A stretch of 64,000 bases of DNA from UBA822 sp965249775 (GTDB taxonomy: Bacteria > Gemmatimonadota > Gemmatimonadetes > Longimicrobiales > Gaopeijiaceae): assembly GCA_965249775.1 (NCBI GenBank), contig OZ252253.1, forward strand, positions 62,001 through 126,000. The letters are read 5' to 3'. Of this stretch, positions 1 through 7,592 are shown one piece after another. The notes below the pieces were generated by a model. That model was not told the DNA's origin. It saw only the letters and a list, made by a program, of their open reading frames with translations, and did not search any database. Within the stretch, counting starts at the first letter, position 1, and every line of letters starts with the position of its first letter. The position numbers and the translations under genes are program-made.

Positions 1-371
1 ATCGAACAAACGAGATCGGCCTTGATTTTGGAGCTTGACGGGGCCGCTTGTGGTCACCATAATGGTCGTGCGTTTCCGATGTGGTTCGCTGATTCGATGG
101 CGCTGGTCATCCCTTCATGCGATTCGCGAAACGTGTTTCGCCGGGTGGGACGCCGCAGCGGTGGAGCGCACTGAGGATTTGGAACTCGGTGAGCCGATGG
201 AGGAGTCGTTGGTCTCCGTCGAACCCTCCGGAGCTCGGAGGACCCAGCGTCGCTACCACGCGACAAAGGGGAAAGGGAAGTTGAGCCAGCTGCCCGAAAG
301 AAGGTGAGTCGCGAGACAAGCTGGAGGTCGGGTAGGCATCCAAGCACAGCGAAGCTTCTACCAACGAAACT
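1..371. other. No recognisable gene at window start
   Basis: About 370 bases lie before the first convincing gene. A + strand frame is open from base 1 to a stop at 172-174 and could be the last 57 codons of a gene entering from the left, but I do not recognise the peptide. I looked for RNase P, tmRNA, SRP RNA and tRNA signatures and found none. The + strand terminator at 372-415 implies that something is transcribed rightward through this stretch, so either the truncated reading frame or an unrecognised small RNA is possible. Confidence 0.3.
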
Positions 372-415
372 GAAGCCCTCGGGGCGGCTTGCCGTGCCGG
401 GGGCTTCTTTTTTTT
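372..415 (+). terminator. Rho-independent terminator
   Basis: An 11-bp stem (372-382 pairing with 397-407, with one G-T pair) closes a GC-rich loop and is followed at once by eight T residues (408-415) on the + strand. This is a textbook intrinsic terminator. It ends whatever is transcribed rightward from before the window and also separates that unit from the convergent rnhA gene, whose stop lies 20 bases further on. Confidence 0.85.
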
Positions 416-434
416 GCTACCCACCCCCAGCGAC

Positions 435-1007
435 CTAACCTGGCGGCGCCAGTTCCAAATAGTCGCGATACCGGCCACGCCGGTCACGTTGCTCCTCTAG
501 CCAGGAGCTGAACCCGCTCTCGATCAGGCCGTCCGAGGAGGTGCTCTCCTTCGCGGCGGTCGTCGCCAGATGATCGGCGTACTCGTTCTTCGGGTTTTCG
601 GCATGACCTCTCACCCAGGTCCACTCGATGCGATGCCGGTCCCTGGCCTGATCCAACTCCTTCCAGAGCTCGAGATTCCCGATCTTGCCCCCCTTCCGTG
701 TCCAGTCTCGAGCCTTCCACCTCTCGACCCACTCTTTCATGCCGTCGACCAAATATTTGCTGTCCGACACGAACTGAACGTTACTAGGGCTCTTACGGAG
801 TAAGCCGAGTCCCACGATCGCGCTGCGCAGGGCCATCCGCTGGTTGGTCGTGTCCGGCTCGCATACCCAATAGTCCCGACGCACCCACCGGTCCCCGGTC
901 CAGTACTCGATCATTCCTGCCGCCCCGCCGGGGTTGGCGCGTTCCTGGAACTGGTTCCCCAGGCACGATTCGTCCGCGAAGATTGCCACATCGAGGGATT
1001 CGATCAT
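435..1007 (-). CDS. rnhA: Ribonuclease HI family protein
   Basis: RNase H fold protein of 190 aa, expected to cut the RNA strand of RNA-DNA hybrids in the cytoplasm. The catalytic carboxylates seen are the N-terminal Asp in IFADES (residue 12), the Asp in VSDSKY, and the C-terminal Asp in NEYADHLA. The flexible-loop His is in RGHAENP, and the basic handle region (WVERWKARDWTRKGGK) is present. The oddity is the second acidic residue: E. coli has RMEL (Glu48), whereas this protein reads NQRMALRSA, with Ala at that place. About 30 residues follow the domain. The family assignment is firm, but normal catalytic activity is uncertain. The gene is a single transcription unit convergent with the terminator at 372-415. 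Confidence 0.88.
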   Translation of the reverse strand: MIESLDVAIFADESCLGNQFQERANPGGAAGMIEYWTGDRWVRRDYWVCEPDTTNQRMALRSAIVGLGLLRKSPSNVQFVSDSKYLVDGMKEWVERWKARDWTRKGGKIGNLELWKELDQARDRHRIEWTWVRGHAENPKNEYADHLATTAAKESTSSDGLIESGFSSWLEEQRDRRGRYRDYLELAPPG

Positions 1008-1112
1008 TCTCGCTCGCTTGACTCGTTTCTGCTCGATTCTAGATTCCGCCGGCCGAAGCCGATCCGTACTTCAGCCCGAAAAACGGATTCTCTTGTACTG
1101 CACAGGCGCTGT

Positions 1113-1436
1113 GAAGGCTGCTGAAGGAGTACAGCGGGTCGCGCACATGGCGCTTGTGCGCGTTCAGACAAGGAACGACGACGAGGCGTAGCAGAGCGGG
1201 CACCGCGGCGAAAGCCGTGGTCGCGAGGAGGAGAGACGCAGGATCAACCGCACAACCGCCATGTGCCCACAAACAGGAATGACATGATCTTACACGTTGA
1301 AGGGTTGCGGTGGCACGACCCCATCTCCGTTGTTGGAGCTCCTAGCCGTAGCTACTGCTATGGCGTCGTCGCTCCGCCTAGGATCTGGGGTCGTGGCATC
1401 CGCAACGCGGCCCACTGTACTCCTTCAGCAGCCTTC
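1113..1436 (+). mobile_element. MITE-like element, copy 1 (324 bp)
   Basis: The ends form terminal inverted repeats of about 30 bp: the left end begins GAAGGCTGCTGAAGGAGTAC, and the right end is its reverse complement, with two mismatches in the first 30 bases. The interior holds a GCGCAC/GTGCGC hairpin near 1139-1160 and encodes no transposase. Copy 2 at 26904-27206 is nearly identical except for an internal indel of about 21 bp. No clear target-site duplication was found. The right end stops seven bases before the first plausible native carA codon, and an open frame inside the element (TTG 1297 or ATG 1360) continues in frame into carA. The element may therefore supply the promoter or the start codon of carA. 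Assignment as a non-autonomous transposable element is by structure only. Confidence 0.85.
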
Positions 1437-1443
1437 TAAACTG

Positions 1444-2568
1444 GTGGCTCGTACTCAAAAGCGCGACCCCGCGTATCTTCTCCTGGAGGACGGCCGCCGC
1501 TTCGACGGTTACCGCTTCGGGGCTTCCGGGCCGTCGTTGGGAGAGGTGGTCTTCAATACGTCCATGACCGGGTATCAGGAGATCCTCACCGATCCGTCCT
1601 ACGCGGGGCAGCACGTCGTGATGACGTATCCACTGATTGGCAACTACGGAGTCAACGACGAGGATCGTGAGTCGGAGGGTCCTCATGTGACGGGATTCGT
1701 TGTCCGTGAGGCGCCGCCGCGCCATTCTTCGTGGAGGGCCGAAGGATCCCTCGAGGAGTACCTCCTCGCGTGTGATGTGGTTGGAATCGCGGGTGTGGAT
1801 ACGAGGGCACTGACCCTCCACATCCGGTCGGAGGGAGCCAAGCGGGGCGCCATCGCCCCGGCCGAGGCCAACGAAGCGGACCTGCTCGAGAGTGTGCTCG
1901 CGCATCCGCACATGGAGGGACTCGACCTGGCCTGCGGCGTCTCCACCGAGGCTTCCTATGAAGTGCCTGCCGTGGGCCAGGAGCGGTTTCATGTCCTCGC
2001 GTACGACTTCGGTGTGAAGGCCCATTCGCCTCGCCTCCTAGCGGAACGAGGTTGCCGGGTCACGGTCATTCCGGCCGAGACACCGGTCGACCAGATCCTC
2101 TCGGCGGCACCCGATGGCCTCTTCGTGTCCAACGGTCCGGGTGATCCCTCGGCTGTGGAGAAGGCGCAGGAGGCCATTCTCGGCTTGTCCGAGCAGGACG
2201 TTCCGGTCTTCGGAATCTGTCTCGGCCACCAACTGATCGCTCGGGCATTCGGGGCGCAGACGTACAAGCTTCCGTTCGGGCACCATGGCGGGAACCACCC
2301 GGTCCGTAACCTCGATCGTAACACAGTCGAGATCACGTCGCAGAACCATGGGTTTGCCGTCGTCGCGGGGGAGGAGCACGAGATACCAGGGGCTCCAGAC
2401 CTCCGTCTGACCCACCTCAATCTTTACGACGGAACGGTGGAGGGTTTGGTCCACCGCGAGCGGCCCGTCTTCTGCGTTCAGTACCATCCGGAAGCCGCTC
2501 CCGGACCCCATGACAGCGTGTATCTCTTCGATCAATTCATCGGATTGATGGAGGCCAGGCTTTCGTAG
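1444..2568 (+). CDS. carA: Carbamoyl-phosphate synthase small subunit
   Basis: Glutamine amidotransferase subunit that releases ammonia from glutamine for carbamoyl phosphate synthesis (pyrimidine and arginine pathways). The N-terminal CarA domain starts at AYLLLEDGRRFDG. The class I glutaminase domain has the nucleophile in FGICLGHQ (Cys259 counting from 1444) and the His-Glu pair in QYHPEAAPG. From GTG 1444 the protein is 374 aa, the usual CarA length, but no Shine-Dalgarno precedes that codon. ATG 1360 or TTG 1297, both inside the adjacent MITE copy, are in frame and would add 28-49 residues of element-derived sequence. The stop is certain and the start is not. carB is not in the window, so the two subunits are not in one operon here. 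Confidence 0.93.
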   Translation: MARTQKRDPAYLLLEDGRRFDGYRFGASGPSLGEVVFNTSMTGYQEILTDPSYAGQHVVMTYPLIGNYGVNDEDRESEGPHVTGFVVREAPPRHSSWRAEGSLEEYLLACDVVGIAGVDTRALTLHIRSEGAKRGAIAPAEANEADLLESVLAHPHMEGLDLACGVSTEASYEVPAVGQERFHVLAYDFGVKAHSPRLLAERGCRVTVIPAETPVDQILSAAPDGLFVSNGPGDPSAVEKAQEAILGLSEQDVPVFGICLGHQLIARAFGAQTYKLPFGHHGGNHPVRNLDRNTVEITSQNHGFAVVAGEEHEIPGAPDLRLTHLNLYDGTVEGLVHRERPVFCVQYHPEAAPGPHDSVYLFDQFIGLMEARLS

Positions 2569-2620
2569 GTCCAAGCGTCCCTTGACGTTCCACGCTCGAC
2601 AGCGTTACCGTGGCTTCCCT

Positions 2621-2652
2621 GCTACAGCTACTCATCGCTACAGCTACTCATC
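2621..2652 (+). repeat. Two tandem 16-bp repeats in HU leader
   Basis: The 16-mer GCTACAGCTACTCATC occurs twice head to tail (2621-2636 and 2637-2652), ending eight bases before the ribosome binding site of the HU gene. A TTGACG hexamer at 2582-2587 could be a -35 box, so the repeats would lie in the 5' leader. They may arise from slippage or form a regulatory site. Confidence 0.7.
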
Positions 2653-2671
2653 GCATCTCGGAGGAAATCGC

Positions 2672-2974
2672 ATGACCAAGGCCGACCTCGTCGAACAGGT
2701 CGCAGAGGCCATAGGTCCTGGCATTACGAAAAAGGACTGTGCTTTGGTCGTCGACGGTCTCCTGAACGCGGTGAAGCGCGCTCTCGCGAACGGGGACAAT
2801 ATCGAGATTCGCGGGTTCGGGACGTTCAAGGTGAGGAAGCGAAAGAGCCGCATGGCCCGGAACCCCCGCACCGGCGAGGGCGTCGAGGTTCCTTCGCGAA
2901 GCGTTCCGGTCTTCAAGCCCTCGAAGCATCTTCGCACCCGTGTCAGCCATCTCGACGGGCAGGGCCCGGGATAG
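2672..2974 (+). CDS. hup: HU/IHF family DNA-binding protein
   Basis: Histone-like nucleoid protein of 100 aa that bends DNA as a dimer. The sequence matches the family over its full length: the helical N-terminal half (MTKADLVEQVAEA), the GFGTFKVRKRK turn, and the beta-arm with the Arg-Asn-Pro tip (MARNPRTGE), which intercalates into DNA in the family. ATG 2672 is chosen because a strong GGAGGAA lies seven bases upstream; an upstream in-frame start at 2582 would add 30 residues with no family counterpart. HU versus IHF subunit cannot be settled by eye. It is a single gene between carA and the sigma factor operon. Confidence 0.93.
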   Translation: MTKADLVEQVAEAIGPGITKKDCALVVDGLLNAVKRALANGDNIEIRGFGTFKVRKRKSRMARNPRTGEGVEVPSRSVPVFKPSKHLRTRVSHLDGQGPG

Positions 2975-3082
2975 TCGCCTCGGTCGTTTCCTGAGCCGGA
3001 CCACCACCTCCGCCGGGCCCCTTCGTTCCATTCTCCCCGTTTCCAGGTCACCTTCCATCCAGATTTGAGGCCTCGAGGCCTT

Positions 3083-3108
3083 TAACGTTCTCCTGACTAG
3101 GGACGTCT
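3083..3108 (+). promoter_or_regulatory. Possible ECF-type promoter
   Basis: TAACGTT at 3083-3089 and CGTCT at 3104-3108 resemble the -35 (AAC) and -10 (CGTC) elements used by ECF sigma factors, at about the usual spacing. They lie nine bases before the sigma factor start, which would make the transcript leader very short. Autoregulation is typical for such operons, but the match is short and the call weak. Confidence 0.3.
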
Positions 3109-3116
3109 CATTTACG

Positions 3117-3674
3117 ATGGTCGAGGACTCACGGCTGGAATCGCCCACGGACGAAGAGCTGGTCCAGCGAGTCAGAGAAGGCGACCAACGGGCGATGAAT
3201 GTTCTCGTGGATCGCCATCATGGGGTGGTGTTTCGGAGCTGCGCGGCCATTCTGAGTGACGAGGATCTAGCGGCAGATGCGAGCCAGAACAGTTTTCTCA
3301 AGGCATTTAGGGCCATCGATCGCTTCCGCGGAGAGGCGGCGTTTCGGACCTGGCTGTTGGCTATCGCTGGCAACGAGGCCCGGGGTCTACTCCGCAAAGT
3401 CAAGCAGAGAAGGGAAGACACGCTGGAGCATGTGGACACGCTGCAGGCCGAGGGGAACGATCCTTCGGCACAGGCCGTTCTTCGATCCGAAGTCGAACGG
3501 GTGCGGGTCGTACTGGCCGACCTCCCCGAGAAACAGAAACTGACCGTGAGTTTGAGGATCTTCGAGGGCTTGAGTTTCCGTGAGATAGGTGAGATCATCG
3601 ATTCGACGGAGGGGTCGGCCCGGGTGAATTATCACCACGGGATACGGCGGTTGAGGGAGTTGCTGGAGCCATGA
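3117..3674 (+). CDS. ECF RNA polymerase sigma factor (RpoE-like)
   Basis: Sigma-70 family group 4 factor of 185 aa that redirects RNA polymerase to stress promoters. Region 2 covers about residues 20-95 (LVDRHHGVVFRSC, then FRTWLLAIAGNEAR). Region 4, with its helix-turn-helix, covers about 125-180 (LPEKQKLTVSLR, then LSFREIGEI). There is no region 1 or 3, as expected for the ECF class. The stop overlaps the start of the following zinc-finger anti-sigma gene by four bases (ATGA), and a Spy-like periplasmic gene follows, so the three form an envelope stress operon. Confidence 0.93.
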   Translation: MVEDSRLESPTDEELVQRVREGDQRAMNVLVDRHHGVVFRSCAAILSDEDLAADASQNSFLKAFRAIDRFRGEAAFRTWLLAIAGNEARGLLRKVKQRREDTLEHVDTLQAEGNDPSAQAVLRSEVERVRVVLADLPEKQKLTVSLRIFEGLSFREIGEIIDSTEGSARVNYHHGIRRLRELLEP

Positions 3675-4147
3675 CGAAAATCGAATGCTCAGACGTCAAG
3701 GACCTCCTGCCGGAGTGGATCCGGCGGGAGCTCGGAGAGGGTGATCACTCCGTCGTCAGCGCGCATGTCTCCTCGTGCGCGTCGTGTTCGGAGGAAGTCG
3801 AGTTCCTCGGAAGGATCCGGGGAGCCGCTTTCAGCGTGCCCACTTCGCTTTCCTCCGACATCAAGTCTGCAGTGGCCGCGGAGATGGAGTCGAACGCCGG
3901 CGCCGAGCACGGTCGGGCCGGGCGGTTCGCCCGCTGGTGGCTGCCCGCCGCCGCAACCGTGGTGTTGGCACTTGGGACGGCTCTGATTTGGCAGCGCACC
4001 CAGGGGCTGCCCGAGGTGGGGCCTCTCGGTCAAGATCCTTTCGCGGTCGTCTGGCCGAGCGATGACGCGGAGGTGGCTGGCGTAGCCATGTTGGCGGATC
4101 TCTCCGACGAGGATCTGGCACTCCTACTGGAGGAGCTCGGAGGATGA
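3671..4147 (+). CDS. Anti-sigma factor with zinc-finger domain
   Basis: Membrane anti-sigma factor of 158 aa. The N-terminal cytoplasmic ZAS-type motif has His-x3-Cys-x2-Cys (HVSSCASC, residues about 33-40), preceded by a further Cys in CSDVKDLL. One membrane span follows (WWLPAAATVVLALGTALIW, about residues 93-111), with a C-terminal periplasmic tail of about 45 residues. It should bind and silence the sigma factor encoded just upstream. It overlaps both neighbours by four bases, which implies translational coupling and matched amounts. Confidence 0.88.
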   Translation: MTKIECSDVKDLLPEWIRRELGEGDHSVVSAHVSSCASCSEEVEFLGRIRGAAFSVPTSLSSDIKSAVAAEMESNAGAEHGRAGRFARWWLPAAATVVLALGTALIWQRTQGLPEVGPLGQDPFAVVWPSDDAEVAGVAMLADLSDEDLALLLEELGG

Positions 4148-4710
4148 GGGGACGATCGCGGGCGACGAGCACGGCCTGGGGTCTGTTCATGAGCAGGGCC
4201 TGCGGTGTTCTGATGACGGCGGGTCTCTTGGCAACGGCTCTGCTGATGGGTAGCGCCGACGAGCTTGTCGCGCAGCGTCGTGGCGGCGGCGGCCAGCGTG
4301 CAGACATGGAGCGGAGAATCCAAGCACGCTTCGACAATCTGGTTCGGGAGGAGCTCCAACTCGGCGATGACCAGATGCGGCGACTCCAGGAGGCGGTGGG
4401 GGACTTCAACAGCCGGCGACTCGATTTTGCGCAACGAGAGCGTGGCACCCGCGCCAGGGTGGGACGTTTGGGCGGCCCAGGCGGAGGGCGGGATCTCACT
4501 GAGGAGGAGGCTTCCCAGATCCTCGCCGAAATGCTCGAGTTGAGCGACCAGGAGGCAACGCTGTTTCGAGAGGAGCAGGAGGCGCTCCTCCAGATCCTGA
4601 GTCCCCAGGAAGTCGTGCGCTATATCATGATGCGCCAGCGACTCGGCGACCAGATCCGAGGAGTACGTGGGAGAGGCGGTGGGGGCCGCGGCCCTGACCC
4701 TGGACGTTGA
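4144..4710 (+). CDS. Spy/CpxP-like periplasmic protein
   Basis: Exported protein of 188 aa. A signal sequence is followed by a processed region rich in Arg and Gly (QRRGGGGQRADMERR) and a mostly helical, charged core with Leu-x2-Glu patterns (ELQLGDDQMRRLQEA and ELSDQEATLF) like the LTxxQ repeats of Spy/CpxP. It ends in an RGGGGRG tail. Family members are small chaperones or metal/stress sensors. As the third gene of the sigma/anti-sigma operon it is probably an output or feedback component. The resemblance is by pattern only. Confidence 0.6.
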   Translation: MRGRSRATSTAWGLFMSRACGVLMTAGLLATALLMGSADELVAQRRGGGGQRADMERRIQARFDNLVREELQLGDDQMRRLQEAVGDFNSRRLDFAQRERGTRARVGRLGGPGGGRDLTEEEASQILAEMLELSDQEATLFREEQEALLQILSPQEVVRYIMMRQRLGDQIRGVRGRGGGGRGPDPGR

Positions 4711-4771
4711 CGGGGACGGCGGGGTTCCTTTAGTCTGAGGAGTTGTTTCGTTCAACTGTCCCGTCCTCCGG

Positions 4772-5029
4772 ATGTACGGCCACGTGAAAATCCGCACCCT
4801 GTTCTTCGCTTCCTATAAAGAACTCCTCGGCACTGAGGAGCTGCAGGTCGATCTTCCTGAGGGAGCGACCGTCTCGGATCTCGTTTCGGCGCTCCGCTCC
4901 CGGGGAGGTGCTTTTACGGTTCTTCCCGCCGCGCCCGCCGTAGCCGTCAACCTGACCTACACGGACCCGACCTCGTTGCTGAGCCACGGCGACGAGGTGG
5001 CGTTGATTCCGCCGGTTGCGGGGGGATGA
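4772..5029 (+). CDS. moaD: Molybdopterin synthase small subunit MoaD
   Basis: Ubiquitin-like sulfur carrier of 85 aa. Its C-terminal Gly-Gly (PPVAGG) is thiocarboxylated and donates sulfur to precursor Z within the MoaD2-MoaE2 synthase. The beta-grasp pattern is clear (VKIRTLFFASYKELLG, then EVALIPPVAGG). ATG 4772 is used; GTG 4784 gives a start closer to the family consensus and is equally possible. It is the first gene of moaD-moaE-moaA; the moaE start codon is one base past its stop. Confidence 0.92.
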   Translation: MYGHVKIRTLFFASYKELLGTEELQVDLPEGATVSDLVSALRSRGGAFTVLPAAPAVAVNLTYTDPTSLLSHGDEVALIPPVAGG

Positions 5030-5030
5030 C

Positions 5031-5498
5031 ATGACGTTTGCCGCTATCGTTCGGGAAGCCATCGACCCGGCTCACGTGTTGACCTTGATCGGCACCGACG
5101 AGGACGGGGCGAGCCTGCTTTTCTTGGGCGTCGTTCGGGACCACAATGACGGTCGTTCGGTTGGGGGGGTCCGGTACGAGACCTATGAGGAGATGGCCGC
5201 CGAGGTGCTCTCGGAGATCGTGGGCGAGGCCGCTAGATCGGCGGGCACCGATCGGGTCGCCGCCGTCCATCGGGTCGGCGAGTTGAAGGTGGGTGACGTC
5301 AGCGTGGCCATCGCGGTCTCCAGTCCCCATCGGGCCGAGGCGTACGAGGCATCCCGCTACATCATCGAGGAAATCAAGAAGCGCCTTCCAGTCTGGAAAA
5401 AGGAACGCTACAGCGAAGGTTCCGAGGAGTGGGTCGAGGGTCTCACGCCCAATGCGGTGGCCCGGGCGCCGCGCGCGCCCCAGGAGGACGGGTCATGA
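5031..5498 (+). CDS. moaE: Molybdopterin synthase catalytic subunit MoaE
   Basis: Large subunit of molybdopterin synthase, which converts cyclic pyranopterin monophosphate to molybdopterin with sulfur from MoaD. Family motifs are FLGVVRDHNDGRSV (N-terminal loop), YETYEEMA, HRVGELKVGD, and the catalytic Lys region KKRLPVWKKERY. ATG 5031 directly after the moaD stop is chosen over TTG 5016. The gene ends in an ATGA overlap with moaA. Confidence 0.94.
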   Translation: MTFAAIVREAIDPAHVLTLIGTDEDGASLLFLGVVRDHNDGRSVGGVRYETYEEMAAEVLSEIVGEAARSAGTDRVAAVHRVGELKVGDVSVAIAVSSPHRAEAYEASRYIIEEIKKRLPVWKKERYSEGSEEWVEGLTPNAVARAPRAPQEDGS

Positions 5499-6475
5499 GA
5501 GATCAGTTCGGCCGCCGCGTGGAGTACGTTCGTGTCTCCGTCACGGATAAGTGCAACTTGCGGTGTGTCTATTGCATGCCGCTCGAAGGGTTGGATTGGC
5601 TCAAGCGTGACAACCTCCTCAGTTACGAGGAGATCGCCTCCGTACTCCGCACGATGGCCGGGATGGGTCTCCAGAAAGTGCGTATTACGGGCGGAGAGCC
5701 TCTGGTCCGAAAGGATCTTCCTCTTCTTGTGGACATGGTGGCCGCAATCCCCGGCATCGTCGACATCTCACTGTCCACGAACGCGGTGCTGCTGGGCGAC
5801 CAGGCTCAGGCGCTCCGCGATGCCGGGGTCCGCCGGGTCAACGTGTCGCTCGACTCCCTGCAAGAGGAGCGTGTGGACGCCATTGCCCGACGACCCGGCT
5901 CCTTCGGCCGCATCATGGAGGGACTCGAAGCGGCTGAGGCCGTGGGGTTCGATCCGATCAAGATCAACGTGGTCCTCATCGGCGGACAGAACGACGACGA
6001 AATCGAGGACTTCGCGCTCATCACTCGAGATCGGCCCTGGCACGTGCGCTTCATCGAGCTCATGCCGACGGGATCCAACCTGGACTTGAGTGCGGACAAC
6101 TTCGTGTCCTGCCAAGAGGCGCTCGCCAGAATCCGCCGCATGGGGAGTATCGAACCGGTGGACGGTCCCGCCGGAAACGGGCCCGCGACGTACTTCCGTT
6201 TCCCCGGTGCAGCCGGCACGGTGGGGGTGATCACTCCTATGAGCCACAACTATTGCGACCGCTGTAACCGGATGCGGCTGACCGCGGATGGCCAACTCCG
6301 ACCGTGCCTTTTCGGCTCGCTTCAGACCAACCTTCGCGACCCGCTCCGAGCCGGCGCCGACCTCGTTCCGCTCATCGAAGAGACGCTCCGCATCAAGCCC
6401 GAGCGGCACTACCTGATCCAGGGAAGCGACGAGGGCTCGGGGGGGCTGGTGGCCCTCTCTCAGACGGGTGGCTGA
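5495..6475 (+). CDS. moaA: GTP 3',8-cyclase MoaA
   Basis: Radical SAM enzyme of 326 aa that starts molybdenum cofactor synthesis from GTP. The SAM-binding [4Fe-4S] motif is Cys20-x3-Cys24-x2-Cys27 (CNLRCVYC). The second cluster near the C-terminus uses CDRC and a third Cys 13 residues on (LRPC). The protein ends in Gly-Gly (SQTGG), which is functional in the family. The start at 5495 overlaps the moaE stop; an upstream frame from 5429 is rejected because it would lie inside moaE. moaC and the insertion genes are not nearby. Confidence 0.95.
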   Translation: MRDQFGRRVEYVRVSVTDKCNLRCVYCMPLEGLDWLKRDNLLSYEEIASVLRTMAGMGLQKVRITGGEPLVRKDLPLLVDMVAAIPGIVDISLSTNAVLLGDQAQALRDAGVRRVNVSLDSLQEERVDAIARRPGSFGRIMEGLEAAEAVGFDPIKINVVLIGGQNDDEIEDFALITRDRPWHVRFIELMPTGSNLDLSADNFVSCQEALARIRRMGSIEPVDGPAGNGPATYFRFPGAAGTVGVITPMSHNYCDRCNRMRLTADGQLRPCLFGSLQTNLRDPLRAGADLVPLIEETLRIKPERHYLIQGSDEGSGGLVALSQTGG

Positions 6476-6571
6476 GCCGGGTTTCCAGGAACCACTCGAG
6501 TCGAAGACCTTCAACGACTTCAAGAACGTTCAACAACTCCAAGAATTCCAGCACACTTCACGAAGGGTCAC

Positions 6572-7498
6572 ATGGGCACGAACAAGATTACCGTGGTTGG
6601 GGCGGGTCACGTGGGCGCGACCTGCGCACAGCGTCTGGCGGAAAGGGAGCTTGCCCGAAAAGTCGTCCTGATCGACATCATCGAAGGCATCCCGCAGGGA
6701 AAGGGGCTCGATCAGTGGGAGAGCGCCCCCGTCGAGGGATTCGACTCGCATGTGATCGGCGCAAACGACTACGAAGAGGCGGCGGACTCCGAGCTTTTCA
6801 TCGTCACGGCCGGGATCGCCCGGAAGCCGGGAATGAGCCGTGACGACCTCCTCAAGACCAATGCGGGCATCGTGGAATCGGTCTCGGGGGAAATCGCGCG
6901 GGTGGCTCCGGACTCGATCATCATCATGGTTTCCAATCCGTTGGACGTGATGGCTTATGTGGCGATGCAGACCACCGGCTTCCCGCGGGAACGGGTGATC
7001 GGTATGGCGGGCATCCTGGATACTGCACGATACCGTTCGTTCATTTCTCTGGAACTCGGCGTGAGCGTGGAGGACATCCAAGCTCTGGTTCTCGGGGGCC
7101 ACGGTGATACGATGGTCCCGCTCGTCTCCTACACGACCATTGCGGGCATCCCCCTCACCCAGTTCCTCGGAGACGAGCGTATCGAGGCGCTGATCGACCG
7201 CACGCGGAAGGGCGGGGCCGAAATCGTGGGCCACCTGAAAACGGGCAGCGCCTACTACGCACCCTCGGCGGCGGCCGTCCAGATGGCCGAGGCCATCGTC
7301 AAAGACAAACGCCGCATTCTTCCGTGCGCCGCGTACCTCGAGGGCGAATATGGGCACGAGGGAATCTTCCTGGGTGTGCCGTGTCAGCTCGGCGAAGGCG
7401 GGCTCCAGAAGATCATCGAGGTGGAGCTCACGGAGAGTGAGGCCGAAGCGCTGGCGAACAGCGCCGAAGCCGTTCGCGCTACGATCGGAGCGCTCTGA
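6572..7498 (+). CDS. mdh: Malate dehydrogenase
   Basis: NAD-dependent malate/oxaloacetate oxidoreductase of the LDH-like class, 308 aa. It has the Rossmann motif GAGHVGAT near the start, the Asp that binds the NAD ribose (VLIDI), the substrate Arg in GIARKPGMSRDD, and the catalytic His in LGGHGDTMVP. The substrate loop with Arg rather than Gln favours malate over lactate. It is probably a single-gene unit between the moa genes and an FKBP lipoprotein. Confidence 0.95.
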   Translation: MGTNKITVVGAGHVGATCAQRLAERELARKVVLIDIIEGIPQGKGLDQWESAPVEGFDSHVIGANDYEEAADSELFIVTAGIARKPGMSRDDLLKTNAGIVESVSGEIARVAPDSIIIMVSNPLDVMAYVAMQTTGFPRERVIGMAGILDTARYRSFISLELGVSVEDIQALVLGGHGDTMVPLVSYTTIAGIPLTQFLGDERIEALIDRTRKGGAEIVGHLKTGSAYYAPSAAAVQMAEAIVKDKRRILPCAAYLEGEYGHEGIFLGVPCQLGEGGLQKIIEVELTESEAEALANSAEAVRATIGAL

Positions 7499-7592
7499 AC
7501 GGGGTCCTCATGGTCATCTCGAGGAGCCGAAGTCCTGGCACCCTGAATCTAGAGACGGTGAACGCCGAAACTTGGACTAGACGGGAGCTCTT

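Noticed and set aside
1..434. tRNA, tmRNA, RNase P or SRP RNA gene
   Set aside because: The terminator suggests a transcript, but none of the conserved core sequences of these RNAs could be found.
1297..1443. N-terminal extension of carA as native coding sequence
   Set aside because: This stretch belongs to the MITE copy, recurs before an unrelated gene at 27100, and has no counterpart in CarA proteins. It may be translated but is not native carA.
4030..4797. 255-codon minus-strand frame opposite the Spy-like gene
   Set aside because: It is antisense to a well-placed operon gene, is low-complexity Arg/Ser/Pro-rich and has no RBS.
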